Shown: positions 18,525 to 27,364 of the stretch, in pieces
Layout of the letters: every line of letters starts with the position of its first letter
Numbering within the stretch: the first letter of the stretch is position 1
Source: Gemella sp.
GTDB lineage: Bacteria > Bacillota > Bacilli > Staphylococcales > Gemellaceae
NCBI GenBank assembly: GCA_030529855.1
Contig: JAUMWC010000018.1
Coordinates: forward strand, 1-36,511
Length of the DNA stretch: 36,511 bases
Direction of reading: 5' to 3'
Notes under the pieces: model-generated
Databases searched by the model: none
What the model was told of the DNA's origin: nothing
Seen by the model: only the letters and a program-made list of their open reading frames with translations
Program-made: the position numbers and the translations under genes

Positions 18525-18653
18525 ATTCTTCTTTAAAATTATAATATACCCAAATTAAAATGGACTTCCCCTTGTAAATTAAATAACTAAATACCTCACT
18601 TAAAAACTCATTTTTCTAGTCTCTTTTTTGTGAAAATTAAATTTTTAGAAGGT

Positions 18654-20120
18654 TTATTCATTATAACCTAACCCCCAATACGGTATATACTTTTTATGTT
18701 TATTACCTGCATTTTCATCATATATCTTTATTTTTCCACTATTTAATGCTAGTGAAATTAATTTCGAAGCAATTGAAGATTGTTTCGGACTCAAACCAAA
18801 TCTAGCCCTTATACTTCTGTTCGTCATATAGTCTTTTTCAATATACAATCTCGCTGCATGATAAAATATAGTATTGATCTTTTCTCTATCATCTAAATCT
18901 TGTATATTTCTTCTTGCAAAAAGTGTAACTGTAGTAAAATCTCCCTCAGAAGATATATCTGGAGCCGGAAGATTTTCCATTTCAAGGGTAATCACTACCT
19001 TATCAATACCACTTCCTCTCGATTCTACCAGATGCATTTTTCTAAACAAATCAGCTAATGTTTCATTTCTAGAATAAGGAGGTAAATCTAGTAATCTTTC
19101 CGGTTTATTTAAAGGGGCTCCCGGGTTCGTAAAAACTACTCTGTTATCAAAAATTTCAATCATAGGTGAAGAGCCTTTTATAGAAAAATCCTGGTGTACA
19201 ACCTGATTGGCCACTATTTCTCTAATTACTAAGAGAGGAAAATCTGTTTCCGAAATTATTTGTCCTCCTTCTTTTAAAATTTCAGGATTTTTAGGTAAAT
19301 TATCTTTAATACATTTCAACACCCATTCAAAACCTACAGCTATCCCTGTACTTAACGTTTCATCAACTAATGTAGCCAACTTATTATTACCCTTATATCG
19401 TATTATTCTCAATGATTTAGATTTCAATCCTTCAAAAGTATCTAAATTTTTAGAAAATGTAAATGCTCCTAAATTAGTTATATTATAAACTTCCCCTGAC
19501 CGTTCTATAATACCGTCTCTAATCATATTGCTTATAAGGTTTTTTTCTGAAATTTCACCATATTCTAACATTTTTTTATAAACTTCTAAATCTAATAGAT
19601 TATGTACTTCTGCAAACGAACAATTTGTTTTTGCAAATTCTTTTTCGAAACTTCTTGCTTCAAAAGATTTCCATAATTCTCTTTCTTTTTCTTTATATTC
19701 AGATAAGTTTTTAACAGATGAGCCACTTCGTATATATCTCTTCCCATCAAATTCTAACGGACTTCCTGCATTCATTAAAATAACCAGCACTACAACATGT
19801 TTACCTTCTATGTCATATTCTTCAAAATGTATATTTATTCTTGGAGAAATCATCCTCTCTAACCAAGTTATAAAAGGTTCTCCTCCACCTCTTTTTAGAG
19901 TTTTAGGATGAAAGGTTGTTCCTACAATTTCTTTAGTATCATCTTTTATCCCCCATATCATATAGGCATGCTCTTTTTGCAATAAAGCCGACGAATTTGC
20001 TAAAGCTGAAACATATCTACCAATACGTTCTTGATCTTCGTTATTCATTTTATATTCTATTACTTCATCTTCGTGATTAGCAATAATTTTTTTTAGTTTT
20101 TCAATATCTTCATTATTCAT
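18654..20120 (-). CDS. AlbA_2/HATPase domain protein (COG2865-like)
   Basis: 488 residues. The N-terminal AlbA_2 (Schlafen-like, nucleic-acid-binding) domain covers about 10-125, with EDEVIEYK, YVSALANSSALL and MIWGIKDDTKEIVGT. A central part contains LREIVANQVVHQDFS near 298-312 and ESRGSGIDKVV near 355-370, the GHKL-type ATPase region of RecG-like putative regulators. A winged-helix-like C-terminus follows (TNRSIRARFGLSPKQSS). Proteins of this architecture are often annotated as transcriptional regulators or ATP-dependent helicases and are sometimes found in defence loci; the role here is unknown. The start has no clear ribosome binding site (GAAAAAAAAG only). It stands alone, downstream of a 55-bp tandem duplication. 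Confidence 0.8.
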   Translation of the reverse strand: MNNEDIEKLKKIIANHEDEVIEYKMNNEDQERIGRYVSALANSSALLQKEHAYMIWGIKDDTKEIVGTTFHPKTLKRGGGEPFITWLERMISPRINIHFEEYDIEGKHVVVLVILMNAGSPLEFDGKRYIRSGSSVKNLSEYKEKERELWKSFEARSFEKEFAKTNCSFAEVHNLLDLEVYKKMLEYGEISEKNLISNMIRDGIIERSGEVYNITNLGAFTFSKNLDTFEGLKSKSLRIIRYKGNNKLATLVDETLSTGIAVGFEWVLKCIKDNLPKNPEILKEGGQIISETDFPLLVIREIVANQVVHQDFSIKGSSPMIEIFDNRVVFTNPGAPLNKPERLLDLPPYSRNETLADLFRKMHLVESRGSGIDKVVITLEMENLPAPDISSEGDFTTVTLFARRNIQDLDDREKINTIFYHAARLYIEKDYMTNRSIRARFGLSPKQSSIASKLISLALNSGKIKIYDENAGNKHKKYIPYWGLGYNE

Positions 20121-20133
20121 AATTCTTTTTTTT

Positions 20134-20243
20134 CAAGTAAATTTATTTAACTTAACAAAACCATTAATATCAACGTTTTTCTATTTTCCAAGTAAATTCC
20201 TGTAACTTAACAAAACCATTAATATCAACGTTTTTCTATTTTA
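20134..20243. repeat. 55-bp tandem duplication upstream of the AlbA_2 gene
   Basis: Two adjacent 55-bp units (20134-20188 and 20189-20243) differ at only about three positions, near the CAAGTAAATT end. On the minus strand each unit contains TTGATA, a 17-bp spacer and TTAAAT (inner copy) or TTACAG (outer copy). The repeat may therefore be a duplicated promoter or operator for the AlbA_2 gene. Confidence 0.9.
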
Positions 20244-20540
20244 AATAAATTTTCATTCAAGAAAAAAATTTGATCCCTCCTTCGATAAATGATTTTATTT
20301 TATTGTATTCATTATACAATTTTTATAACCACTATAGCAAGCCTAATATTTAGTTTCAAACTAATTAACAAAAAGAGTAGAAGAATATTTCATAGTATTA
20401 TAATGATACATTACTAACACGTTAATTTTCCTATTTTTTATTAATAAATACTATCATAGTAGACATCAAAAAGTGTATATATTTTTTGAAAATAATACAT
20501 TATTTTTATATTCTTAAATTTTTGTAGCTTTACTATATCA

Positions 20541-20576
20541 AAAAGACCAGCAGTTAATATTAACTACTGATCTTTT
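20541..20576 (-). terminator. Terminator of the ytpR-acidic repeat protein unit
   Basis: A 16-bp stem (20541-20556 with 20561-20576, two G-U pairs) around ATAT, followed on the minus strand by a T run. Confidence 0.85.
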
Positions 20577-20584
20577 CTCAAACT

Positions 20585-23500
20585 CTATTTCTTCTTAGAT
20601 TTTTTATTTTTTTGCACTCTTGGTGCCAAATCTAAGTTCCAAGATTGCTCTTCTTTAGAAGCTATCTCTTGAAAATAATTATTCTTTGCTGCTTTAGCTT
20701 TAGGTGTAGAGATAGCTGATGCTGCAGCTTTTACATCCTTAGCTACCTTCGTTGCTTCCGCTGGTGCTGGTCTAGATGTACCGTAAATAGCAGAAACCAC
20801 TTGAGTTGGTTTATATTTATCTACTCTCACTGGAGATGTTATTTTTTGTTGTACATATTCTGTTGTGTTTTTTCTAGGTATCTTCACATTAGAATACTTA
20901 TCAAAAATAGCGTCTAATTTCTTTTGCTTCTCTTCAATTGTTGTTCTAGATACTGGTCTATATCCTCTATCTTGAGTCTTATATTCTCCAAATGTTAGAG
21001 GCGCATCTTCTGTTACAAAGTATTCATCTACATCATTTGTATATAATTTTTCTTCGTACTCAATACCTCTCGGTTTTTCTGCTTGGAATTTTTTAGCCAT
21101 AGACTCTTGTCTTGCATAATCATAAGAAGCAGTTGTGCTAGTAGAAGATATAGCTTCAGAAGCTGGTGATGTAGTAGCTTTTTCTTCTACTGAATTATTC
21201 TTAACTCCCCAGTATTGAGATCTGTATTCATCAATTTTCTTCTGCTTCAACTCTCTATTAAGAGCTTCTATATCCACTTGATCAGACTTGTACTCTATTT
21301 CATTTTGAGTTTCTAATTCATAGATTTCTTCTTCATCTAAATCATAATCTGAGTAATACTCATCTTCAGCATATTCATCAGCATGACGTAAGTCTTCATA
21401 AGATTCAAATTTATATTCACTTTCTTTAGCTACTTTCTCAATAGAAATTTCTTCTTCAAATCCTATAGATAAATCATCTTCTAAATCTCTTGAAACTCTT
21501 TCTCTAACCTTATCTTCTTTGATTAATTCTAAGTTTTCTTCCAACATAGTGATTTCTTCTAATTTTTTTTCATTAGATTTCTCTACTATGTTTGTTTCTA
21601 AGATTAAATTATCTAAGTTACTTCTCTCTCTACTAGAAACTAAATCTTGTGATGTTTTGTCCTTGAATAAACCTTTTCTTAAGTTTTCGATTTCTTCTGG
21701 ATGTGGTTCATCCGATGTATTTACATCAAATTTCTTACGCTCAATATCTGTTGCTAAAACATCTTCATTTCCAGATAACACGTCATCTAGTGAAGTATAA
21801 CTTAACTTAGATCTTCTAACTGGCGCTCCGTCTGATTCTTCTACTTCAATAGTGTAATCACGTGTATCTCTACTGATTTCTTCTTGAGTAGACTTGATGT
21901 TTTCCATAACACTTTCAATCTTATCACTATCTCTATCTCTTAAGAAGTTTTCTGAGTTAGAAATTTTATCTTGTTTTCTGTCTAATCTATTGAAGTCATT
22001 ATTTAATCTATCTATTTCTTCTTGGTTCTTAGATTCGTGAATATTTTCAACTACAACTTCTTCAACTTGTTCTTCTGATTCTTTTGCAATACTCTTAGCA
22101 AATCTATCTTTTCCATTAGATAAACTTAAATCATATGCTATTTCATCAATCTCTTTTTCTTGAAGTATTCTTCTAACTTTTACAGAAGCTAAAGTAGGGT
22201 GAACTCTACGTTCTCTTTCTTCTTTTGGACTTCTTTCTTCAAATACATCTACCGATTTAATTTGATCCGCTTCGATTCCGAATGAACGTAAACTTTCTTG
22301 AAGACTAATGTTTTCTTCTTCCTCTGGATCGATTTCTTTTTCTTCAACAAGATCTAACTTGTCAGCTATAGATGGTTCTTCTTCTACATACTCTATTTCG
22401 TATTCCTCATCTTCTGATTTATCAGATTTATTTATAAATCTTCCAAAGAATCCTTCTTTTTTAGCTGGTTTTTCTTCTTGAACTTCTTCTTCATAATCGT
22501 AGTCATAATCTAGTTCTTCATCTTGATCATAATCTAACTCTTCTTCTTTTTCCGACTTATTAAATTTATTACTAAATTTATCTTTCACTGATGCAAAGAA
22601 TTCTTTTCCAGATGGTCTTGGAGCTAAATCTTTTTCTAACTCTAGATCCTCTTCAACATATTCTACTTCTAAATCAAAATCATCATACTCATCTTGTTTT
22701 TGTTTAGCTTCTTGTTTTTGACGCTCAAGATATGTTTTGTAGTCTTCTGCTTCATCATCTTCTGATTCTTCTTCATAATCATATTCTGAACCTGCAGACT
22801 TATCTTTAGTTTTGAATAATGCTGTAACTTTATTTAAGCAAGATTCTTTTTTAACAGGCTCTTTCTCTACTACAAGTTCTTCTTCAACTTCTTCATAGAT
22901 TTCTTCTTTATCAACCTCAAGATCTTCTGACTCTTCTTGCTCATAATCATATTCGTCTTTATCGTTTCCAGTGAATCTCTCTTTTAGACTTGCAAATGAG
23001 AAACGAGATTTCTTAGATTTTTCTTCCTTAGTTTCTTCTAAATCTAAATCATCATACAAGTCATCTTCTGACTCTTCATATACTTCTTCCTTGTTTTCTT
23101 TTTTCTTAAAGAATGAGAAGCGCGATTCCTTCTCTTGAGTTTCTTCTAACTCTAAGTCATCATAGATATCTTCTTCTACATCTGTAAATGTTTCTTCATC
23201 GTATTCTTCATAACTATCATCTTCGTATAGTTCTTCTTTAGTTTCTTTTTTCTTAAAGAATGAGAAATTCGATTCTTCTTTCTTAGTTTCTTCTAAGTCT
23301 AAATCATCGTATAAATCATCTTCTGATTCTTCATATACTTCTTCTTTGCTTTCTTTTTTCTTAAAGAATGAGAAACCTGACTTCGTAGCTTTCTTCTCTT
23401 CTCTCAGACCTAACTCTCTCTCTAAGTCTGCATATTCATCTTCTTCATCAAAGATTTCATCTTCGTATAAATCTTCTTTTTCGGCTTTCTTCTTAAAGAA

Positions 23501-24166
23501 TGAGAAACCGGATTTCTTTTCTTTCTTCTCTTCTAGTTCGAACTCTTCTTCTAAGTCGTCCTCAAAGATTTCGTCTTCAAATTCATCTTCTTTAACTTCT
23601 TTTTTCTTGAAGAATGAGAAGCCGGATTTCTTTTCTTTCTTCTCTTCTAGATCGAAATCATCGTATAGATCATCTTCAAAGATTTCTTCTTCTGATAAGT
23701 CTTCTTTTTCGGCTTTCTTCTTGAAGAATGAGAAACGTGATTTTTTATTTTCCTGTGTTTCTTCTAATTCCAACTCATCTACATCTGTAAATTCATCTTC
23801 TTCATAAACATCTTCTTCTTTTTTACTGAAGAATGATCTTGACTTCTCAGTTCTTTCAGCAGCTTCTTTTAATTCTTCTTCTAAAGCCGCTTGATAGTCA
23901 TCTTCTTCATAGTAGTCTTCTAATTCGTCTTCTTCAAATTTATTAACAGATTTTAAGTTACTAATTCTTGATATCTTTTCGCTAACCGAATTTTTTGGTT
24001 TTGATGAATTTAATTCCGCCTCTAACGCAGCATAGTATTCCTCTTCATCGTCATATCCTTCTACTACTTCTTCTTCGAATAACTTGCTTCTTTTTTTCTT
24101 TTTAGATTTTGATGATTCTTCTACTTCATCATAATCTTCCTCAAATAATTTTTTCCAATTTACCAT
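20585..24166 (-). CDS. Large acidic low-complexity repeat protein, unknown function
   Basis: 1193 residues, extremely rich in Glu, Asp and Lys, with no signal peptide or membrane segment, so cytoplasmic and probably largely disordered. Residues about 20-400 hold repeats in which a short aromatic-basic patch, FSFFKKK (six exact copies), alternates with acidic strings such as EEVYEESEDDLYDDLDLEET. Degenerate versions occur on both sides (KKLFEED at the N-terminus, RSFFSKK, EFFASVKDKF, GFFGRFINK). The middle has charged, coiled-coil-like stretches; the C-terminus is more ordered, with KYKPTQVVSAIYGTSRP and a basic tail KNKKSKKK. It starts 15 nt after ytpR. In Bacillus and Staphylococcus the gene after ytpR is sftA, an FtsK-type translocase with an acidic N-terminal region; no FtsK motor is present here. 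I do not recognise the protein. Confidence 0.85.
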   Translation of the reverse strand: MVNWKKLFEEDYDEVEESSKSKKKKRSKLFEEEVVEGYDDEEEYYAALEAELNSSKPKNSVSEKISRISNLKSVNKFEEDELEDYYEEDDYQAALEEELKEAAERTEKSRSFFSKKEEDVYEEDEFTDVDELELEETQENKKSRFSFFKKKAEKEDLSEEEIFEDDLYDDFDLEEKKEKKSGFSFFKKKEVKEDEFEDEIFEDDLEEEFELEEKKEKKSGFSFFKKKAEKEDLYEDEIFDEEDEYADLERELGLREEKKATKSGFSFFKKKESKEEVYEESEDDLYDDLDLEETKKEESNFSFFKKKETKEELYEDDSYEEYDEETFTDVEEDIYDDLELEETQEKESRFSFFKKKENKEEVYEESEDDLYDDLDLEETKEEKSKKSRFSFASLKERFTGNDKDEYDYEQEESEDLEVDKEEIYEEVEEELVVEKEPVKKESCLNKVTALFKTKDKSAGSEYDYEEESEDDEAEDYKTYLERQKQEAKQKQDEYDDFDLEVEYVEEDLELEKDLAPRPSGKEFFASVKDKFSNKFNKSEKEEELDYDQDEELDYDYDYEEEVQEEKPAKKEGFFGRFINKSDKSEDEEYEIEYVEEEPSIADKLDLVEEKEIDPEEEENISLQESLRSFGIEADQIKSVDVFEERSPKEERERRVHPTLASVKVRRILQEKEIDEIAYDLSLSNGKDRFAKSIAKESEEQVEEVVVENIHESKNQEEIDRLNNDFNRLDRKQDKISNSENFLRDRDSDKIESVMENIKSTQEEISRDTRDYTIEVEESDGAPVRRSKLSYTSLDDVLSGNEDVLATDIERKKFDVNTSDEPHPEEIENLRKGLFKDKTSQDLVSSRERSNLDNLILETNIVEKSNEKKLEEITMLEENLELIKEDKVRERVSRDLEDDLSIGFEEEISIEKVAKESEYKFESYEDLRHADEYAEDEYYSDYDLDEEEIYELETQNEIEYKSDQVDIEALNRELKQKKIDEYRSQYWGVKNNSVEEKATTSPASEAISSTSTTASYDYARQESMAKKFQAEKPRGIEYEEKLYTNDVDEYFVTEDAPLTFGEYKTQDRGYRPVSRTTIEEKQKKLDAIFDKYSNVKIPRKNTTEYVQQKITSPVRVDKYKPTQVVSAIYGTSRPAPAEATKVAKDVKAAASAISTPKAKAAKNNYFQEIASKEEQSWNLDLAPRVQKNKKSKKK

Positions 24167-24181
24167 TGCTTATACTCCTTA

Positions 24182-24787
24182 CTAAAGATTAAGCTCTTTT
24201 ATTTTTCTTCCTGTTTCAGACGCTGGATCTAAAACTAAAATTCCTTTTACTTCTGGGTCATAATCTAATCCTAGTTCTTTTCTAGAACATAACATTCCAT
24301 TAGATTCCACACCTCTTAATTTAGATTTTTTAATTAACAATCCACTTGGCATCATAGCTCCTGGTGTTGCCACTACTACCTTTTGTCCTGCTTCAACATT
24401 AGCAGCACCACAAACAATTTGCAGAGTTTCTTCTTCTGAAATCTTAACTTGTGTTACTGATAATTTATCTGCATCTGGGTGTTTTTCTTTAGAAAGCACT
24501 TCTCCTACTACGAAGTAGTCATCGTTGTTTCCTTCTAAATCAATTTTAATCCCATTTTTTTCAAGTCTTGCACTTAAAACTTCTTTTTGCTCGTCTGTTA
24601 ATTCAACGTTTCCATTACCTTCAATTTTTAAGTTTTCAACATTGAATAGATTTAAACCTACAAGTTTCCCTTCTAGGTTTCTTATAAGAGTCATACTTTT
24701 CTTTTCTTCGTAAGTTACCTCGTCTGCTTGTTCTACTGTGATTAATAGAGTTTCCCCTAACATTTCTTTATTGTAAAAAAATAACAT
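24182..24787 (-). CDS. ytpR: YtpR-family tRNA-binding domain protein
   Basis: 201 residues: an N-terminal domain of about 90 residues (DUF4479-like) joined to an EMAP-II/PheT-type OB-fold, about 92-195. The OB-fold shows [40 protein letters not shown] and [20 protein letters not shown], the usual tRNA-binding motif set also found at the start of phenylalanyl-tRNA synthetase beta. Family members are conserved in Firmicutes; their function is unsettled. CAGGAG precedes the ATG. It is the promoter-proximal gene of a two-gene unit with the acidic repeat protein. Confidence 0.9.
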   Translation of the reverse strand: MLFFYNKEMLGETLLITVEQADEVTYEEKKSMTLIRNLEGKLVGLNLFNVENLKIEGNGNVELTDEQKEVLSARLEKNGIKIDLEGNNDDYFVVGEVLSKEKHPDADKLSVTQVKISEEETLQIVCGAANVEAGQKVVVATPGAMMPSGLLIKKSKLRGVESNGMLCSRKELGLDYDPEVKGILVLDPASETGRKIKELNL

Positions 24788-24845
24788 ATTTTTCTCCTGA
24801 TTCTAGAATTAATATACTTGCTAAAAAGCAGAATTTATCTATATT

Positions 24846-24854
24846 ATTATATCA
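24846..24854 (-). promoter_or_regulatory. Extended -10 promoter of ytpR
   Basis: The minus strand reads TGATATAAT, an extended -10, about 60 nt upstream of the ytpR start; the -35 region is weak. Confidence 0.55.
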
Positions 24855-24899
24855 AAAAAAACAAATTCTATCTATGAATATCCATATTTTTATGAATAT

Positions 24900-24928
24900 T
24901 TGATTATTAATTTTTTCTTTGTTAAAAT
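24900..24928 (+). promoter_or_regulatory. Promoter of the 78-residue membrane protein
   Basis: TTGATT (24900-24905), a 17-bp spacer and TAAAAT (24923-24928). Transcription would begin near 24935, which rules out an upstream in-frame ATG at 24900 as the translation start. Confidence 0.65.
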
Positions 24929-24959
24929 TAATTTACTTAAATCAGGAGTGTATTTTACA

Positions 24960-25196
24960 ATGACTAATAAAAATTTAGGAAAAGATATTTTAAAAAATAA
25001 ATTTAAAAATTTGGCGATCATACTTACTCTTTGTATTCTTCTTTGGGTAGTAAATCACTTTTTTATTAAATCTAATTTACTAGAGCAATTAGCCTACTTA
25101 GTCGCTATTTTTTATACAATTTATAGTTTTATACTAATAGCAATTATGAACATTTACGCAAAACCAAATACAAATAAAGAAAAAGAGAAAAAATAA
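24960..25196 (+). CDS. Small two-helix membrane protein, unknown
   Basis: 78 residues from ATG 24960, which has CAGGAG 11 nt upstream; the longer frame beginning at 24900 would start inside the promoter. After a basic N-terminus (KDILKNKFKN) there are two hydrophobic segments, about residues 18-35 and 43-66, and a Lys-rich C-terminal tail (NTNKEKEKK), so both ends probably face the cytoplasm. I see no family signature. The terminator hairpin overlaps the stop codon, so it is a single-gene transcript ahead of the surface protein gene. Confidence 0.65.
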   Translation: MTNKNLGKDILKNKFKNLAIILTLCILLWVVNHFFIKSNLLEQLAYLVAIFYTIYSFILIAIMNIYAKPNTNKEKEKK

Positions 25197-25205
25197 TTTC
25201 TCTTT
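25182..25205 (+). terminator. Terminator overlapping the stop of the small membrane protein gene
   Basis: AAAGAGAAA (25182-25190) pairs with TTTCTCTTT (25197-25205), followed by more T. The stem is short and AT-rich. Confidence 0.6.
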
Positions 25206-25278
25206 TTTTATTTTGAATTAATTTAATTTTATATTTCCTGTACTAGAATAAAATTTAAGATGTACGGAGGTATATATA

Positions 25279-26826
25279 ATGCTTAAAAATTTACTTATTA
25301 AAATTTTTATTTTTATATTTACACTTGTCAGTGTAGCAACATTTACACCCTATAATATCGCACTTTCTTCATCAGCAAAAACTTACATTGTTCCCATAAA
25401 ACTCTCTAGTTTCTCTACAATTAGCGGAGCCTTACCTAAAAATATAGCCCTAATAAAAACCGCAATAATCAAGGAAGATAAGGATACATCTTCCATCACC
25501 CTTTCATTAGAAACAAAAGAGAATACCAATAATCCTAACTATATTTTAGATATAGCAATCTATGATAACAACCAACTTAAATCAGGAAAATTTTTCTATC
25601 GTTACTTTGATGAAAAATCCAAAACCTATATTCATCAAGTACAATTCGAAAGAAAATCTCAAAAAGAAAGTCAGATAAAAGTTAATATTTTATCAAACGA
25701 GAAAACAGAATCTTCTGATGTTGTAATACAGATAGATTGGTCAAAAGCAAAAACATTAAATACAAAAAAATTTGCTGATAATGTACCTGCCGACTCAGAG
25801 AAAGTAGAAAATATAAAAACATCAATAAATACTAATAAAAAAATTCTTACTCCTAATTCTATACATACCAACTCTAACTTAAATAATCAACCTAAACAAA
25901 CATCCATACCAACAGATATACCTACTAATCCAGCTAAGATGCAGGACTATATCAATTACTACAATAATATTAAAGCTAGACCTACCCCGCCGCAGGTTAG
26001 TACCACAAGTATTACTACAACTACTACTGGTAAGATTGAAGAAAATCCCGAAGATACTCTAGATGAAAATAAAGATAGTAAGAAAAAAGATGATAAACCA
26101 ATCCTAAGGTCAGTCTCAGATTTCTTTTCATCAAATACTGCGACAAAATCAGCTGGTTCTTATATTGTAGAAATATCTTCAAACCATCTAAATCCCCTAA
26201 CCGGTAAACTCGCTAACGAAAATTCTAAAGATAAAGACCTTATAAAACTTCTAAGCAGAAACATCATTACACCAAGTATAGAAAATAGTACTAATCTTAA
26301 AGAAATACTAAGACAAGAAATAGACACTAGCGAGAAAAGTTGGGCAAGGGCTGGACTTGATAAAAAAGGAGATAAACTTTACGCAACAGTAAGATTACAT
26401 CTTATAAACCATATAACTAGGTCTCAAGAAGAAGGTCCCTTCTTTAAAGTTTTAAAAGAAAATGGACAGTATGAATTAGTTACCTCTACTGAATCACACC
26501 TAAATATTAATAAAGATGGTGATTCTTACGCCGACTACACTTTCGAAGTACCTAGAGAAAACTTTTCTGCAATGGTGCAGGTAAATGTAGAATCTATGAA
26601 CAAGACCATAAACTTCTTTATAGAATCAAATCCTAGAAGTATAAAAAAAGGAACTATGTCTAACGCAGAACAGAGCAAGTCTCAACCTGCTAGTCCTTTA
26701 TTAAAAACTATTATCCTTGCCCTTGTTCTACTTCTTGTGATAATCATCCCTCTTCTAGTAATCAGAAGAAAAAGGCAACTAGAAGAAGATGAGTACGAAG
26801 AGTATGATAATGAAGATGAGGATTAG
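25279..26826 (+). CDS. Membrane-anchored surface protein with two possible NEAT-like domains
   Basis: 515 residues. The N-terminus has a signal peptide (hydrophobic to about residue 31). A first beta-rich domain spans about 35-160, opening TYIVPIKLSS and closing VVIQIDWSKA; a Thr/Asn/Pro-rich linker follows (about 165-290, with a run of threonines). A second domain, about 295-455, opens SYIVEISSNH and closes YTFEVPRENFSAMVQVNVES. The openings and closings resemble divergent NEAT (haem-binding) domains, but I do not see the tyrosine pair of haem binders, so this is tentative. The C-terminus has one membrane helix (LLKTIILALVLLLVIIIPLL), RRKR and a strongly acidic cytoplasmic tail; there is no LPXTG. 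GGAGG precedes the ATG. Confidence 0.72.
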   Translation: MLKNLLIKIFIFIFTLVSVATFTPYNIALSSSAKTYIVPIKLSSFSTISGALPKNIALIKTAIIKEDKDTSSITLSLETKENTNNPNYILDIAIYDNNQLKSGKFFYRYFDEKSKTYIHQVQFERKSQKESQIKVNILSNEKTESSDVVIQIDWSKAKTLNTKKFADNVPADSEKVENIKTSINTNKKILTPNSIHTNSNLNNQPKQTSIPTDIPTNPAKMQDYINYYNNIKARPTPPQVSTTSITTTTTGKIEENPEDTLDENKDSKKKDDKPILRSVSDFFSSNTATKSAGSYIVEISSNHLNPLTGKLANENSKDKDLIKLLSRNIITPSIENSTNLKEILRQEIDTSEKSWARAGLDKKGDKLYATVRLHLINHITRSQEEGPFFKVLKENGQYELVTSTESHLNINKDGDSYADYTFEVPRENFSAMVQVNVESMNKTINFFIESNPRSIKKGTMSNAEQSKSQPASPLLKTIILALVLLLVIIIPLLVIRRKRQLEEDEYEEYDNEDED

Positions 26827-26847
26827 AAAAGGAATTTGTTAAAACAC

Positions 26848-26882
26848 AAAAAACAGAGAGTTTAGCACACTCTCTGTTTTTT
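26848..26882 (+). terminator. Terminator of the surface protein gene
   Basis: A 14-bp stem, AAAAAACAGAGAGT with ACTCTCTGTTTTTT, around a 7-nt loop. Confidence 0.9.
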
Positions 26883-26938
26883 ATTTAGTGATTAGCAAAT
26901 TCTTCAATCTTATTTGCATTCTATCATTTCTTATGTTT

Positions 26939-27334
26939 TTAGTCAGTGGTTGTAGAGTTTGATGTAGTTTTAAAAATAGTTTTAGATAAAACTATAGGTG
27001 TTAGCATTAAATTCGCAAGAACTAGTACCACATACACTGTTGTATTTATCATTGAATTGTTTTTTAAATATGCTATTCCTGCAAAAATTACCATCATAAG
27101 TAAGAATGTTACTATAAAAATCTTCCACTTACTCTTGATTTTATTATGAACAAAAATTGTTTTTAAAAGAGGAAGTGGTGTCAATATTATATTCGCAAAA
27201 ATTAATATTACATACCACGTTGTATTTATCATTGAAGTATTTTTCAAATATAATACCCCCGCAAAAATTGTCAACATTAATAAAATTGTTATTGTAAAAC
27301 TTTTAAATATTTTAGCATTTAATAATTCTTTCAT
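26939..27334 (-). CDS. Four-helix membrane protein made of two duplicated halves
   Basis: 131 residues forming two copies of a unit of about 60 residues. Each copy has a helix ending IFAG(V/I)xYLKN(T/N)SMINTT followed by a helix ending LTPxxLxKTIF; the identical SMINTT and KTIF elements show that the unit was duplicated in tandem. A charged link (HNKIKSKWK) joins them. AAAGGAG precedes the ATG. It lies 30 nt downstream of a 40-residue membrane protein gene and is probably transcribed with it. No known function is evident; a small transporter-like or immunity-type membrane protein are possibilities only. Confidence 0.7.
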   Translation of the reverse strand: MKELLNAKIFKSFTITILLMLTIFAGVLYLKNTSMINTTWYVILIFANIILTPLPLLKTIFVHNKIKSKWKIFIVTFLLMMVIFAGIAYLKNNSMINTTVYVVLVLANLMLTPIVLSKTIFKTTSNSTTTD

Positions 27335-27364
27335 TACCTTTCTCCTTTATAGAAAATTAGGTTG

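Larger units (their letters stand above)
20121..20584. other. Intergenic region with tandem duplication and terminator
   Basis: These 464 bp contain a 55-bp direct repeat (20134-20243) next to the AlbA_2 gene and the terminator of the acidic repeat protein (20541-20576). The AT-rich middle (20250-20530) shows no gene with a ribosome binding site. Confidence 0.6.

Noticed and set aside
23346..23807. Serine-rich open frame on the plus strand
   Set aside because: Antisense shadow of the acidic repeats (GAA/GAT codons read backwards); no ribosome binding site.
24900..24959. Upstream in-frame ATG for the small membrane protein
   Set aside because: It falls within the -35/-10 promoter region and lacks a ribosome binding site; ATG 24960 has one.
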